Below, piece by piece: positions 36,361 through 44,419 of a stretch of DNA of 64,000 nt. Source of the stretch: Chitinophaga skermanii (GTDB lineage: Bacteria; Bacteroidota; Bacteroidia; Chitinophagales; Chitinophagaceae); contig NZ_QLLL01000008.1 in the NCBI RefSeq assembly GCF_003259335.1, positions 62,001 to 126,000 on the forward strand, given 5' to 3'. Positions within the stretch are counted from its first letter, which is position 1. Each line of letters begins with the position of its first letter. The notes under the pieces are model-generated. The model worked only from the letters and a program-made list of their open reading frames with translations. It did not search any database and had not been told where the DNA came from. The translations under genes and the position numbers were made by a program.

Positions 36361-37458
36361 ATGATAACAAAAGAGCAGATTTTAGAGGCCCTGGGCAACG
36401 TAGAAGAACCAGATTTGGGGAAGGATTTGGTGACGCTGAACATGGTGAAAGACGTAGCTGTCGACGGCAATAAAGTCTCTTTTACAGTAGTATTAACTAC
36501 CCCGGCTTGCCCGATGAAAGAGATGATTAAAACCGCCTGTATTAATGCGATCCACATATTTGTAAGTAAGGAAGCGGAAGTTGAAGTAAATATGACTGCC
36601 AACGTAAGCACCAACCGTAAAGATGGAAAGTCCATGCTCCCCGGTGTGAAAAACATCATCATGGTTGCTTCCGGTAAAGGTGGGGTAGGCAAATCTACCG
36701 TGGCAGCCAACTTAGCTTTGGCTTTAGCAGCCGATGGCGCACAAGTAGGTTTGTTGGATGCGGATATATACGGTCCTTCTGTACCTATCATGTTCGGTGT
36801 ACGCGGCGAACGCCCAATGATGCAAACCATCAATGGCAAAGACGTGATCTTACCGATGGAGAAATATGGTATCAAGTTCATGTCTATCGGTTTGTTAATC
36901 GATGAGAAACAAGCAATTATTTGGCGTGGCCCAATGGCTACCAGCGCCTTACGCCAGTTCGTGTCTGATGTAAATTGGGGCGAATTGGATTACTTGGTGA
37001 TTGATATGCCGCCAGGTACGGGTGATATTCCTATTACCTTGGTGCAAACAGTACCGGTTACTGGTGCTGTAATTGTTACTACACCACAAGAAGTAGCTTT
37101 GGCCGACGCAAAAAAAGGTATCGCGATGTTTGCCAACCCGCAAATCAAAGTACCTATCATTGGCTTGGTAGAAAACATGGCCTACTTCACCCCGGCAGAA
37201 TTGCCTAATAACAAGTACTTTATCTTCGGTAAAGAAGGTGGTAAACGCTTGGCTGATGAATTGGATATCCCGTTCCTCGGTCAAATTCCTTTAGTACAAA
37301 GTATCCGTGAAGGCGGTGACTACGGCGAACCGGCTATGACTGGTAACGACCCGGTTACGAAAAACGCTTTCTTAGAATTTGCCGGTAACGCAGCCCGCAG
37401 TATTGCGATGCGTAACGCCAACTTCGAGGCGACTAAAATTGTAGAAATTATCGCGTAA
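36361..37458 (+). CDS. apbC: Mrp/ApbC-type Fe-S cluster carrier ATPase
   Basis: A 365-residue P-loop ATPase of the Mrp/NBP35 group, which ferries Fe-S clusters to apoproteins. An N-terminal MIP18/DUF59 domain (~1-85) precedes the deviant Walker A motif SGKGGVGKS (104-112), the switch regions LLDADIYGPSVP and VIDMPPGTGD. In many Mrp proteins a CxxC pair that bridges the cluster between subunits follows ENM. Here that stretch reads ENMAYFTPAELPNNKYFIFG (271-290) and has no cysteine. I believe this is a Bacteroidota lineage trait. A terminator follows. Confidence 0.93.
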   Translation: MITKEQILEALGNVEEPDLGKDLVTLNMVKDVAVDGNKVSFTVVLTTPACPMKEMIKTACINAIHIFVSKEAEVEVNMTANVSTNRKDGKSMLPGVKNIIMVASGKGGVGKSTVAANLALALAADGAQVGLLDADIYGPSVPIMFGVRGERPMMQTINGKDVILPMEKYGIKFMSIGLLIDEKQAIIWRGPMATSALRQFVSDVNWGELDYLVIDMPPGTGDIPITLVQTVPVTGAVIVTTPQEVALADAKKGIAMFANPQIKVPIIGLVENMAYFTPAELPNNKYFIFGKEGGKRLADELDIPFLGQIPLVQSIREGGDYGEPAMTGNDPVTKNAFLEFAGNAARSIAMRNANFEATKIVEIIA

Positions 37459-37467
37459 AGCATATTC

Positions 37468-37500
37468 GATCGCCGTACGCCCCTGTACGGCGATCTTCTT
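37468..37500 (+). terminator. Intrinsic terminator after apbC
   Basis: GATCGCCGTAC / GTACGGCGATC arms with a 6-nt loop, then TTCTTTAT. Confidence 0.7.
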
Positions 37501-37544
37501 TATCTGAACACCCCAACATCCGCCAACTAAAATCGCTCCTAACC

Positions 37545-38171
37545 ATGTACGCACCTAAATACAACCAAGAGAAAGACTGGCAAAACGTCGCCGCTTTTAT
37601 CCGTGAACATAGTTTCGGTTTGCTAATTAGTACCCGCGATGGCGTACCCGAAGGCACGCATATTCCCATGGAATTAGAAGAAAAGGCACCGGGTGAGTTT
37701 GTAATAACAGGACATATTTCCAAGGCCAACCTACAATGGCAATCATTTACTTCGGATCAAACTTTTTTAGCGATCTTTACGTCACCACATGCCTATATTT
37801 CCGGCTCCTGGTATGAAGAAGATCGTGTACCTACTTGGAATTACATGGCGGTACATGTTTACGGGAAAATCCGGGTTTTGAACAATGATGAAATGGATGC
37901 GTTATTAGAAAACCTAGTCAACAGGTACGAGCATGGCCGCCCGAATAGGGTACATGTGCAAGACATAGACGCGGGCGAAATGGCATCGATGAAGAAAGCA
38001 ATTGTAGGCTTTGAATTGAGTATCACCGGTGTACATACCCGTTTTAAACTCAGCCAAAATCGGCATCGTGCTGATTACCAACACGTGATAGATCATTTAA
38101 AAGAACAGGGCGATGAGCAAGCAGCATTCATAGCCAACGAGATGGAAAAGCGTGAAAAACCCACCCATTAA
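37545..38171 (+). CDS. PaiB-type FMN-binding protein
   Basis: A 208-residue protein of the PaiB family, which Bacillus literature calls a negative transcriptional regulator. Hallmarks are MYAPKYNQEKDWQNVAAFIREHSFGLLIS (in parts), GTHIPMELEE, GHISKANLQWQ, FTSPHAYISGSWYEEDRVPTWNY and VHVYGKIRVL. The fold is a split-barrel flavin-binding domain. Direct DNA binding is doubtful in this family; a flavin or haem-degrading role has been suggested for relatives. Single gene. Confidence 0.87.
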   Translation: MYAPKYNQEKDWQNVAAFIREHSFGLLISTRDGVPEGTHIPMELEEKAPGEFVITGHISKANLQWQSFTSDQTFLAIFTSPHAYISGSWYEEDRVPTWNYMAVHVYGKIRVLNNDEMDALLENLVNRYEHGRPNRVHVQDIDAGEMASMKKAIVGFELSITGVHTRFKLSQNRHRADYQHVIDHLKEQGDEQAAFIANEMEKREKPTH

Positions 38172-38282
38172 GGGAAGTACGACGTTAACTAAAAAATCGC
38201 AATAAAAAATATTTTAAACAGGCATAATCCCCGAAATTCGCACAGCGTTGTAATTCGACGGTGGGCTTTGCCGTGATTTACG

Positions 38283-38290
38283 TAAATTTG
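38283..38290 (+). promoter_or_regulatory. Putative -7 box of the pyrF promoter
   Basis: TAAATTTG fits TAnnTTTG, 19 bp before the pyrF ATG. A TTTG at 38267-38270 is too close to be a normal -33 box. Confidence 0.45.
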
Positions 38291-38309
38291 CGCCCCTAAT
38301 AAGAGTATT

Positions 38310-39125
38310 ATGAATAGACAGGAACTGGTGAACCTCATCAAAGAAAGGAAATCTTACCTCTGTGTTGGATTGGATACAGATATTAATAAGATTCCGAAGC
38401 ACCTGCTTTCGCATGCCGACCCGGTATTTGCGTTTAACAAAGCGATCATCGATGCTACGAAAGATATTGCCGTAGCATACAAGATCAACACTGCGTTTTA
38501 CGAATGCTTGGGTATCCGTGGATGGGAAAGCTTGCAACGTACAATCGAATACATCCCTAAAAATGTATTCACCATTGCCGATGCAAAACGTGGCGATATC
38601 GGGAACACTTCCACCTATTACGCGAAAACTTTCTTCGAAACATACGCATTCGACTCTGTAACGGTTGCACCTTACATGGGTAGCGACAGTGTACAACCAT
38701 TCTTAGCTTTCAGCGAGAAATGGGCCATCGTACTAGGTTTAACATCGAACGAAGGCAGCAATGATTTCCAATTGCAACCAGCCGGCGACGGTTTGTTATA
38801 CGAACAAGTGATGAAGAAATGTGCTAGCTGGGGAACGCCAGATAATATGATGTTTGTGGTAGGCGCCACACAAGGCGAATCAATCGCGAATATCCGCAAA
38901 CTCTTGCCAGACCACTTCTTCCTAGTGCCTGGTGTGGGTGCACAAGGTGGTAGCTTAAAAGAGATTTCAGAAAAAGGCTTGAATAAAGATGGCGGCTTAC
39001 TAGTAAACGCTAGCCGAGCTATTATTTTTGCCGGGAGCGATGAACGTTTTGCAGAAGATGCTAGGGCAGTAGCTTTGCAATACCAAGCTGAAATGGGATT
39101 GTACCTAAACGGCGTTATTCAATAA
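38310..39125 (+). CDS. pyrF: Orotidine 5'-phosphate decarboxylase
   Basis: A 271-residue TIM-barrel enzyme, class with ~270 residues as in Bacteroidota and actinobacteria. It makes UMP from OMP. Landmarks are LCVGLDTDINKIP (~17-29), YKINTAFYECLG, the catalytic FTIADAKRGDIGNTSTYYA (Lys-Asp pair), VTVAPYMGSDSVQPF, and the phosphate-binding FLVPGVGAQGGSLKE and LLVNASRAIIFAG. Single gene with its own promoter box and terminator. Confidence 0.96.
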   Translation: MNRQELVNLIKERKSYLCVGLDTDINKIPKHLLSHADPVFAFNKAIIDATKDIAVAYKINTAFYECLGIRGWESLQRTIEYIPKNVFTIADAKRGDIGNTSTYYAKTFFETYAFDSVTVAPYMGSDSVQPFLAFSEKWAIVLGLTSNEGSNDFQLQPAGDGLLYEQVMKKCASWGTPDNMMFVVGATQGESIANIRKLLPDHFFLVPGVGAQGGSLKEISEKGLNKDGGLLVNASRAIIFAGSDERFAEDARAVALQYQAEMGLYLNGVIQ

Positions 39126-39145
39126 GCTATTTTACATACTTTTTT

Positions 39146-39174
39146 AAAGGGTTCCTTTTAAGGAGCCCTTTTTT
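39146..39174 (+). terminator. Intrinsic terminator after pyrF
   Basis: AAAGGGTTCC / GGAGCCCTTT arms (one G-U pair), 6-nt loop, then TTTT. Confidence 0.75.
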
Positions 39175-39798
39175 ATTTAACCAATAGCGTATACACAGCA
39201 CTTGAAGAAAGTAATCTTAATGCCTATTTTTAGATAGGAAGTGATGTTATTTTAGCCTGGATTAAACAGTGGATTTATTGACTATTTTTTAAAGACTGCA
39301 TTTGCGCCGTTTTTGTCGCAAATTAGGGTGTTATGGGTGTCGTTTTCCCATTTTTCGAGCCTTTTGATTATTTTTCGCAGTGTGGTTTGTAATATGTTTT
39401 AATGTTGTTTCAATGTATTTCCAATATTCTTCCAATATTCTCCCAATGGTTCAGATATATTTTGGATGTTTTTGACAAGTATTTGTGATGTATTTTAATC
39501 TTCGTTACCCTATTTTCCCTTCTAAATCCTTGTTGGATGAGAGTTTAGGCTTACTTGCTGCGTTGGGGTTGTATGTGAAGTGATTTGGTTGAAAATAGGC
39601 TTGTTTGGGGCGTAATTTAAATCGGTTGATATGAGTGGTGGGTTGAATAGAAATAATCATGTAAAGCGCTTAAAAAGGGACTTAAATTTATCTTACATCG
39701 AAAGGATGTTGATGGCTTTTTCTTAGATATTGTTTTAGATGATTTTTACTAAGGGTGAATAAAGGTTGAAAATAATACCAGTCAATTTACATTCATTA
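39175..39798. other. Long A/T-rich gene-free region
   Basis: About 620 bases with no convincing gene on either strand, flanked by the terminators of pyrF and the YciI-like gene. Its only visible structure is the 11-bp periodic array at 39390-39449. The rest is T-rich low-complexity sequence. Confidence 0.55.
39390..39449 (+). repeat. Intergenic array with 11-bp period
   Basis: AAT-containing units recur at 39390, 39400, 39411, 39422, 39433 and 39444 (TAATAT, TAATGT, CAATGT, CAATAT, CAATAT, CAATGG). The two central units are a perfect tandem repeat of TTCCAATATTC (39419-39440). The 11-bp step is not a multiple of three, so it is unlikely to be coding. Confidence 0.7.
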
Positions 39799-39833
39799 AA
39801 AAAGCGTGCATTGCTTAGCAATACACGCTTTTT
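39799..39833 (-). terminator. Intrinsic terminator after the YciI-like gene
   Basis: AAAAAGCGTG-C-ATTGC / GCAAT-A-CACGCTTTTT, one internal mismatch, 3-nt loop; A-run ahead gives a U-tract on the minus strand. Confidence 0.75.
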
Positions 39834-39851
39834 GTGTGTATGCTTAGGAAC

Positions 39852-40286
39852 TTATTTGAACACACAGTTTTTAGCAGTCCACCACGGTTTGATTTCGAAG
39901 ATGATACGGCCTGTTTTTACGGCTTCATCTTGTTTCACAAGGGTGGCAGCTTCTAGGCTGTCGGCACAATCCAGGATGAAAATACCACGGAGATCACCGT
40001 TGTCGCCCATAGGGCCGGCTACAACAATTTTACCTTCTGCATGCAGGCGATCAACATTGGCTAAGTGCTTAGCTTGAATGTCGGCAATAACTTCATCGGG
40101 TTGGTCGCGGTGCGGACCTTTCTTTAATAGCACTAACCAGTATTGTTTCATCACTGGGTCGTTACCCGAAGTATCCAGCCAAGCATTGTGCTTCAGCTTA
40201 GTGGCTACCGCCTTAATAGGCGGGTAGATGGAAATGATTGCCAACAAGGCAGTAAAGAGTACAATAGTAGGGATAAGTTTGAACAT
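39852..40286 (-). CDS. Membrane-anchored or exported YCII-domain protein
   Basis: A 144-residue protein. An N-terminal hydrophobic helix (MFKLIPTIVLFTALLAIISIYPP) acts as a signal anchor or signal peptide. The rest (~48-140) is a YCII-related ferredoxin-like domain: YWLVLLKKGPHR, IQAKHLANVDRLHAEGKIVVAGPMGDNGDLRGIFILDCADSLEAATLV (in parts). YciI proteins are usually small and cytosolic, with a His-Asp pair proposed as catalytic; both His (QAKHLANVDRL) and Asp are present. Export of such a domain is unusual. Function unknown. Confidence 0.75.
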   Translation of the reverse strand: MFKLIPTIVLFTALLAIISIYPPIKAVATKLKHNAWLDTSGNDPVMKQYWLVLLKKGPHRDQPDEVIADIQAKHLANVDRLHAEGKIVVAGPMGDNGDLRGIFILDCADSLEAATLVKQDEAVKTGRIIFEIKPWWTAKNCVFK

Positions 40287-40416
40287 CTTTTATATGGTGG
40301 TTTGGGATGCAAGGTAACAAAGATCAGTTTATCTTGCTATGATATTTAGTATCTTGCCATGAAGAGGTTATACAAGGTTTAAATTCCACTTTCATTCACA
40401 TAAAACCCGCTAATCC

Positions 40417-41604
40417 ATGCACCAGGACTTATTTCAATCACCGGACTATTTCAACATCGACGATCTACTCACCGAAGAACATAAAATGACGAGGGAAAGC
40501 GTTCGGCAATATGTAAAAACAGGTATTTCGCCCGTTATCGACGACTATTGTCAGCGTGCTGCCTTCCCGGAACATATCATTGAAGGGCTTGGCAACTTAG
40601 GATGTTTTGGGCCTACTTTGCCCGTTAATTATGGTGGTGGCGGCTTGGATTATATTTCCTACGGTCTTATGATGCAAGAATTGGAGCGAGGCGATAGCGG
40701 TGTTCGTTCTACGGCATCCGTGCAAGGTTCGCTGGTAATGCACCCCATCTTTACTTACGGCAGTGAGGAACAAAAGCAAAAATACTTACCTAAACTGGCT
40801 ACCGGGCAAATGATGGGTTGTTTCGGACTTACCGAACCCGATTTTGGATCGAACCCAGCGGGGATGTTAACTTACTTTGAAGATGATGAAGACGATGCAG
40901 GCTATATCCGCCTGAACGGTGCTAAGATGTGGATTTCCAATGCACCTTTTGCAGATATTGCCGTAGTATGGGCAAAGAATGCCAACAATAAAATCCAAGG
41001 CGTTATCGTAGAGCGTGGGATGGAAGGATTTTTTACCCCGGAAACTAAGCACAAATGGAGTTTACGAGCCAGTGCAACGGGCGAGTTAGTATTGGATAAC
41101 GTGAAAGTGCCCAAATCGCATATTTTACCAGGTGCACTCGGATTGAAAGCGCCACTTAGTTGCCTGGATTCCGCCCGTTACGGCATCGCTTGGGGTGCCA
41201 TAGGCGCCGCCATGGATTGCTACGATACAGCCCTCCGCTACGCCAAAGAACGCGTACAGTTCGATCGCCCGATTGGTGGTTTCCAACTCATCCAAAAAAA
41301 GCTAGCAGAAATGATTACAGAAATCACGAAAGCACAGTTGATGAACTGGCGACTAGGCGTACTGAAGAACGAAGGCAAAGCCCGGCCAGAACAAATCTCC
41401 ATGGCCAAGCGCAATAGCTGTGCGGTAGCCTCGCAAATTGCCCGCGATGCTAGGCAAGTACTCGGCGCGATGGGTATTTCCGGCGATTACTCCATTATGC
41501 GACATATGATGAACCTCGAAAGTGTGATTACTTACGAAGGCACCCACGAAGTACATTTACTGATTACCGGCATGGATATCACAGGATTCAATGCCTTCAA
41601 ATAA
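40417..41604 (+). CDS. gcdH: Glutaryl-CoA dehydrogenase-like acyl-CoA dehydrogenase
   Basis: A 395-residue flavoenzyme. Glutaryl-CoA dehydrogenases oxidise and decarboxylate glutaryl-CoA to crotonyl-CoA in lysine and tryptophan breakdown. Segments RSTASVQGSLVMHPIFTYGSEEQKQKYLP (~98-126, in parts), GCFGLTEPDFGSNP, KMWISNAPFADIAVVWAK and the catalytic glutamate E374 in ITYEGTHEVH fit that subgroup, including the Arg at 98-99 used for the glutaryl carboxylate. No CoA-transferase or electron-transfer flavoprotein gene is adjacent. The crotonyl-CoA product could feed the 3-hydroxyacyl-CoA route seen at 34475. Confidence 0.88.
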   Translation: MHQDLFQSPDYFNIDDLLTEEHKMTRESVRQYVKTGISPVIDDYCQRAAFPEHIIEGLGNLGCFGPTLPVNYGGGGLDYISYGLMMQELERGDSGVRSTASVQGSLVMHPIFTYGSEEQKQKYLPKLATGQMMGCFGLTEPDFGSNPAGMLTYFEDDEDDAGYIRLNGAKMWISNAPFADIAVVWAKNANNKIQGVIVERGMEGFFTPETKHKWSLRASATGELVLDNVKVPKSHILPGALGLKAPLSCLDSARYGIAWGAIGAAMDCYDTALRYAKERVQFDRPIGGFQLIQKKLAEMITEITKAQLMNWRLGVLKNEGKARPEQISMAKRNSCAVASQIARDARQVLGAMGISGDYSIMRHMMNLESVITYEGTHEVHLLITGMDITGFNAFK

Positions 41605-41626
41605 AGCGCATTTCTATACATACAGC

Positions 41627-42622
41627 ATGAAACGTTTTTTACTTTTTGTAGGCATCTTATGCGCTACAAATTCCTATGCGCAACAATTATTCACCCTCCA
41701 AGGGAAAGCACAAGGAACTTATTACATCGTTAAGTACGTAGCAGATAGCCAGCGCGTTACACAAGCGGAAGTGGAAGCACTCTTTAGCAAAATGGATTCA
41801 TCATTATCCTTGTATAAAGGTTATTCTCGTATCAATTATTTCAATGCACACAAATCGGTTGAAATGGATGCATACATGGAAACAGTTGTGCGCAAAGCGA
41901 TGGATACCTACCAACGCACTAATGGCTTATTCGATATAACTGTAAAACCTTTAGTAGATATATGGGGCTTCGGGGTGAAAAGGAAACAAGGCGTGCCTGC
42001 TAAAGACTCCATTGCTGCACTGTTGCCATTGGTAAGTACGAAGTATTTATCAATCAAAAAACATCAACTCTTCAAACGAAAAAATAATGTTGAAATAGAT
42101 TGTAACGGCATTGCGCAAGGTTATACCACCGATGTTATTGCCGATTATTTAGTATCAAAAAATATTGAACGTTACTTAGTAGATGTAGGCGGTGAACTAC
42201 GTGCTGCCGGCAATAATAGCCAAAACAAAATATGGACTGTAGGCATTGAACGGCCCACTAGTGATGGCGATGATGTTATTCCATCTACAGCCCTCGTTTC
42301 ACTCCATAACAAAGCCATTGCTACCAGTGGAAACTATCGTCGTTTTTTTGATGAAGGTCATACGCGGTTCGCGCATACTATCAATCCCAAAACAGGCGAA
42401 GCCTTACATAATAATATCGTAAGTGTTACAGTTATTGCGAACGATTGTATCACTGCCGATGCTTATGATAATGTATTGATTTTACTAGGGGTAGAGAAGG
42501 GATTAGACTTCGTGAAAAAACATCCCCATTTGCAATTACATGCCTATTACATCTATAAAAACAGTGACGGTAACATTGAAGAAAAGTACAGCGAAGGATT
42601 TGCCCAGTACTTCGTAAAATAA
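41627..42622 (+). CDS. apbE: FAD:protein FMN transferase
   Basis: A 331-residue exported ApbE. The ATG at 41627 begins a signal peptide (MKRFLLFVGILCATNSYA-Q); an earlier in-frame Met lies inside the preceding gene and is not used. The family blocks are GKAQGTYYIVKYV, LSLYKGYSRINYFN, FDITVKPLVDIWGFG, VEIDCNGIAQGYTTDVIADYL, YLVDVGGELRAAGNN, IATSGNYRRFF and the Mg-binding TADAYDNVLILLG. It attaches FMN to threonines of proteins such as NqrB/NqrC or RnfG in the periplasm. Its protein substrate is not in the window. Confidence 0.93.
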   Translation: MKRFLLFVGILCATNSYAQQLFTLQGKAQGTYYIVKYVADSQRVTQAEVEALFSKMDSSLSLYKGYSRINYFNAHKSVEMDAYMETVVRKAMDTYQRTNGLFDITVKPLVDIWGFGVKRKQGVPAKDSIAALLPLVSTKYLSIKKHQLFKRKNNVEIDCNGIAQGYTTDVIADYLVSKNIERYLVDVGGELRAAGNNSQNKIWTVGIERPTSDGDDVIPSTALVSLHNKAIATSGNYRRFFDEGHTRFAHTINPKTGEALHNNIVSVTVIANDCITADAYDNVLILLGVEKGLDFVKKHPHLQLHAYYIYKNSDGNIEEKYSEGFAQYFVK

Positions 42623-42623
42623 C

Positions 42624-42658
42624 AAAAGCCCCCGCCATCTATCAGAACGGGGGCTTTT
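42624..42658. terminator. Bidirectional intrinsic terminator
   Basis: AAAAGCCCCCG / CGGGGGCTTTT perfect 11-bp arms, 13-nt loop, between apbE and the convergent beta-barrel gene. Confidence 0.8.
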
Positions 42659-42695
42659 TCCTTTCTCACAAAATCATGGTTACGTATAAGTCGTT

Positions 42696-43319
42696 TTATC
42701 TCACGTGAATTTTCACACCGATGTTTGCTTGAACGGTGTTGAAATTCGTGATATCACCCATTTTATAAGGGGAGTAATTATATTGAACGTTTGCGTTGAA
42801 CATCACAGGTGAGTATTTACCAAAGGGTACGTTAATACCCAATTCCGGCGTAGCCATAAACTGCCAACTATCATCTCCCTCTACAAATTCACCCCAGTAT
42901 TTTTCGTATCGCATGGCGGCAATACCGGCATTCAAACCTACATATGGAATCACTTTTGATTCGGGTTTTGTGAAAGCGTATTGCGCAGCTAACATAATCG
43001 GAATGGTTTGCAAGGTGCGCTGTTGTACAGCCGAAATAGCACCGTCTTTACCAGGGTAAATGGCACGAGGCACTTTCTCATAAAAGTCTTGATAACCTAC
43101 GTTCAAACCTGCACTGAACTGGTCGTTGAAGTTGTACAAGAAGCCCGCTTTCCAACCGCGGAAACTTGTTTTATTGGCGTAATCCTTCAAGCTACCTAAT
43201 GGCTGCGCGATGGAATAGTTTAACTGTAAGCTAAGGGGCGGGCGACTTTGTGCTTTTGCTGCACCGGTAATACCCAGTACGCCGGCTAATAACAATACAT
43301 ATATTTTAATACTTTTCAT
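42696..43319 (-). CDS. Small outer-membrane beta-barrel protein
   Basis: A 207-residue protein with signal peptide (MKSIKIYVLLLAGVLGITGAAKA-Q). The mature part alternates hydrophobic and polar residues in short strands (FSAGLNVGYQDFYE, TIPIMLAAQYAF, VIPYVGLNAGIAAMRYEKYW, ANIGVKIHVR), as in eight-stranded OmpA/OmpW-like barrels. No OmpA C-terminal peptidoglycan domain is present. It lies 29 bp after the DUF4136 lipoprotein gene in the same orientation, so both probably form an operon. Ligand unknown. Confidence 0.8.
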   Translation of the reverse strand: MKSIKIYVLLLAGVLGITGAAKAQSRPPLSLQLNYSIAQPLGSLKDYANKTSFRGWKAGFLYNFNDQFSAGLNVGYQDFYEKVPRAIYPGKDGAISAVQQRTLQTIPIMLAAQYAFTKPESKVIPYVGLNAGIAAMRYEKYWGEFVEGDDSWQFMATPELGINVPFGKYSPVMFNANVQYNYSPYKMGDITNFNTVQANIGVKIHVR

Positions 43320-43348
43320 CTTCGATTCATTTTAATCTTCCAAGAAAT

Positions 43349-44008
43349 CTATTTCGTTCCCGTTGCGCTCAAGTAAGGCGATTGTGTAAACACGGCAGCT
43401 ATCATGCTATCAATGTTTGCACCTGTCCATACGCCCGAGCCACGTAACATGGCGTTCCATATAGTGGTAATTTGGTTTTGACCACCGGCTTTCGGCGTTG
43501 CATTTTTCAAGTCGAGTAAATCGATAGAAACAGCGCGCTCGTTATACGAGAATACGCCATAATAAGGAGGAAAATAGTAACCCCAACCTGGATAACCCCA
43601 GTAGCCAAGGTCCCAATAACCAGGATAACCAGCCCAATACCCGGGGCCGCCAATGATCACGGAACTATACGTATTATCAATCCTGCTAAGGTTTACCGCA
43701 AGATCCGGTGACGCGGTTTTGGCCACCAGCGTATAGCCCCTGTCTTGGAAAGATTTGGTTACAGTGGCGATTAACTTTTGATCGTACGACGTAAGCGCCT
43801 TTTGATGATCGCCGCGGTTGGTAATAACTGCCACCGAATCAACGATACTAAATGTTTTGTAGGTAGTGAAATTCGCGTTCTTGTCGTAATTCGTGATGTA
43901 AATTCTAGATTCTTCCTGTGTCAGATTGTTGAGCGGTTCTTTGCGGCAGCTGCTGAGTAAAGCGGCCGTAACCAGTGAAAAGCCCATCAATATCCATAAT
44001 CTTTTCAT
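43349..44008 (-). CDS. DUF4136 lipoprotein with Gly/Tyr/Trp-rich insert
   Basis: A 219-residue lipoprotein (signal MKRLWILMGFSLVTAALLSSC from the Met at 44008; the frame stays open to 44044). The DUF4136 fold is visible in YDKNANFTTYKTFSIVDS, LIATVTKSFQDRGYTLVA and PDLAVNLSRI. Between strands there is an aromatic-glycine insert (GGPGYWAGYPGYW, then DLGYWGYPGWGYYFPPYYG) that is probably exposed or flexible. A beta-barrel gene follows in the operon. The family's function is not known. Confidence 0.8.
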   Translation of the reverse strand: MKRLWILMGFSLVTAALLSSCRKEPLNNLTQEESRIYITNYDKNANFTTYKTFSIVDSVAVITNRGDHQKALTSYDQKLIATVTKSFQDRGYTLVAKTASPDLAVNLSRIDNTYSSVIIGGPGYWAGYPGYWDLGYWGYPGWGYYFPPYYGVFSYNERAVSIDLLDLKNATPKAGGQNQITTIWNAMLRGSGVWTGANIDSMIAAVFTQSPYLSATGTK

Positions 44009-44366
44009 CGTGTATAAAATTTCGGGTGTGTAATTCGCAAACAATATATGGTTGCGTGTAATCTAAAGAATTCAACGATCGTTATGAACTTCCTTTCTTA
44101 TTCAACGTGTTAGATGTATGGATGTTACTTTTCGTTTACTGGTAAATTGTTAAAGTATTTCTAATGAAATGTTAAGAAGATTGGCTATGGTAGTAGGTTT
44201 GTATATGTATAAAGTGGTATATGTGGAAGAAGACGTATGTGATGTTTATGGAAGAGTTTGCATGGTGGCTGCCGAACAATCGAAACGTAATTTGCTAAGT
44301 TTGAACAGGTACTTTTAGATGAGTAGTAAACGTGTTGAGATTAGAATTTTTTAATCCTATAAAAAA
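44009..44366. other. Gene-free region
   Basis: About 360 bases between two minus-strand genes. No gene is supported. A TAAGTTTG string (44296-44303, plus strand) resembles a -7 box but has no gene behind it. Confidence 0.5.
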
Positions 44367-44394
44367 CAAAACCCGGGATGCTAACATCCCGGGT
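44367..44394 (-). terminator. Intrinsic terminator after the DUF2130 gene
   Basis: Perfect 12-bp arms AAACCCGGGATG / CATCCCGGGTTT, 4-nt loop, followed by TTTTGTTTTTT on the minus strand. Confidence 0.85.
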
Positions 44395-44419
44395 TTCGAT
44401 TATTTTATTGATATGTCAA

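Noticed and set aside
44296..44394. Possible small RNA between a TAAGTTTG box and the hairpin at 44367
   Set aside because: No -33 partner, and the hairpin has its strong T-run on the minus strand, so it belongs to the DUF2130 gene.
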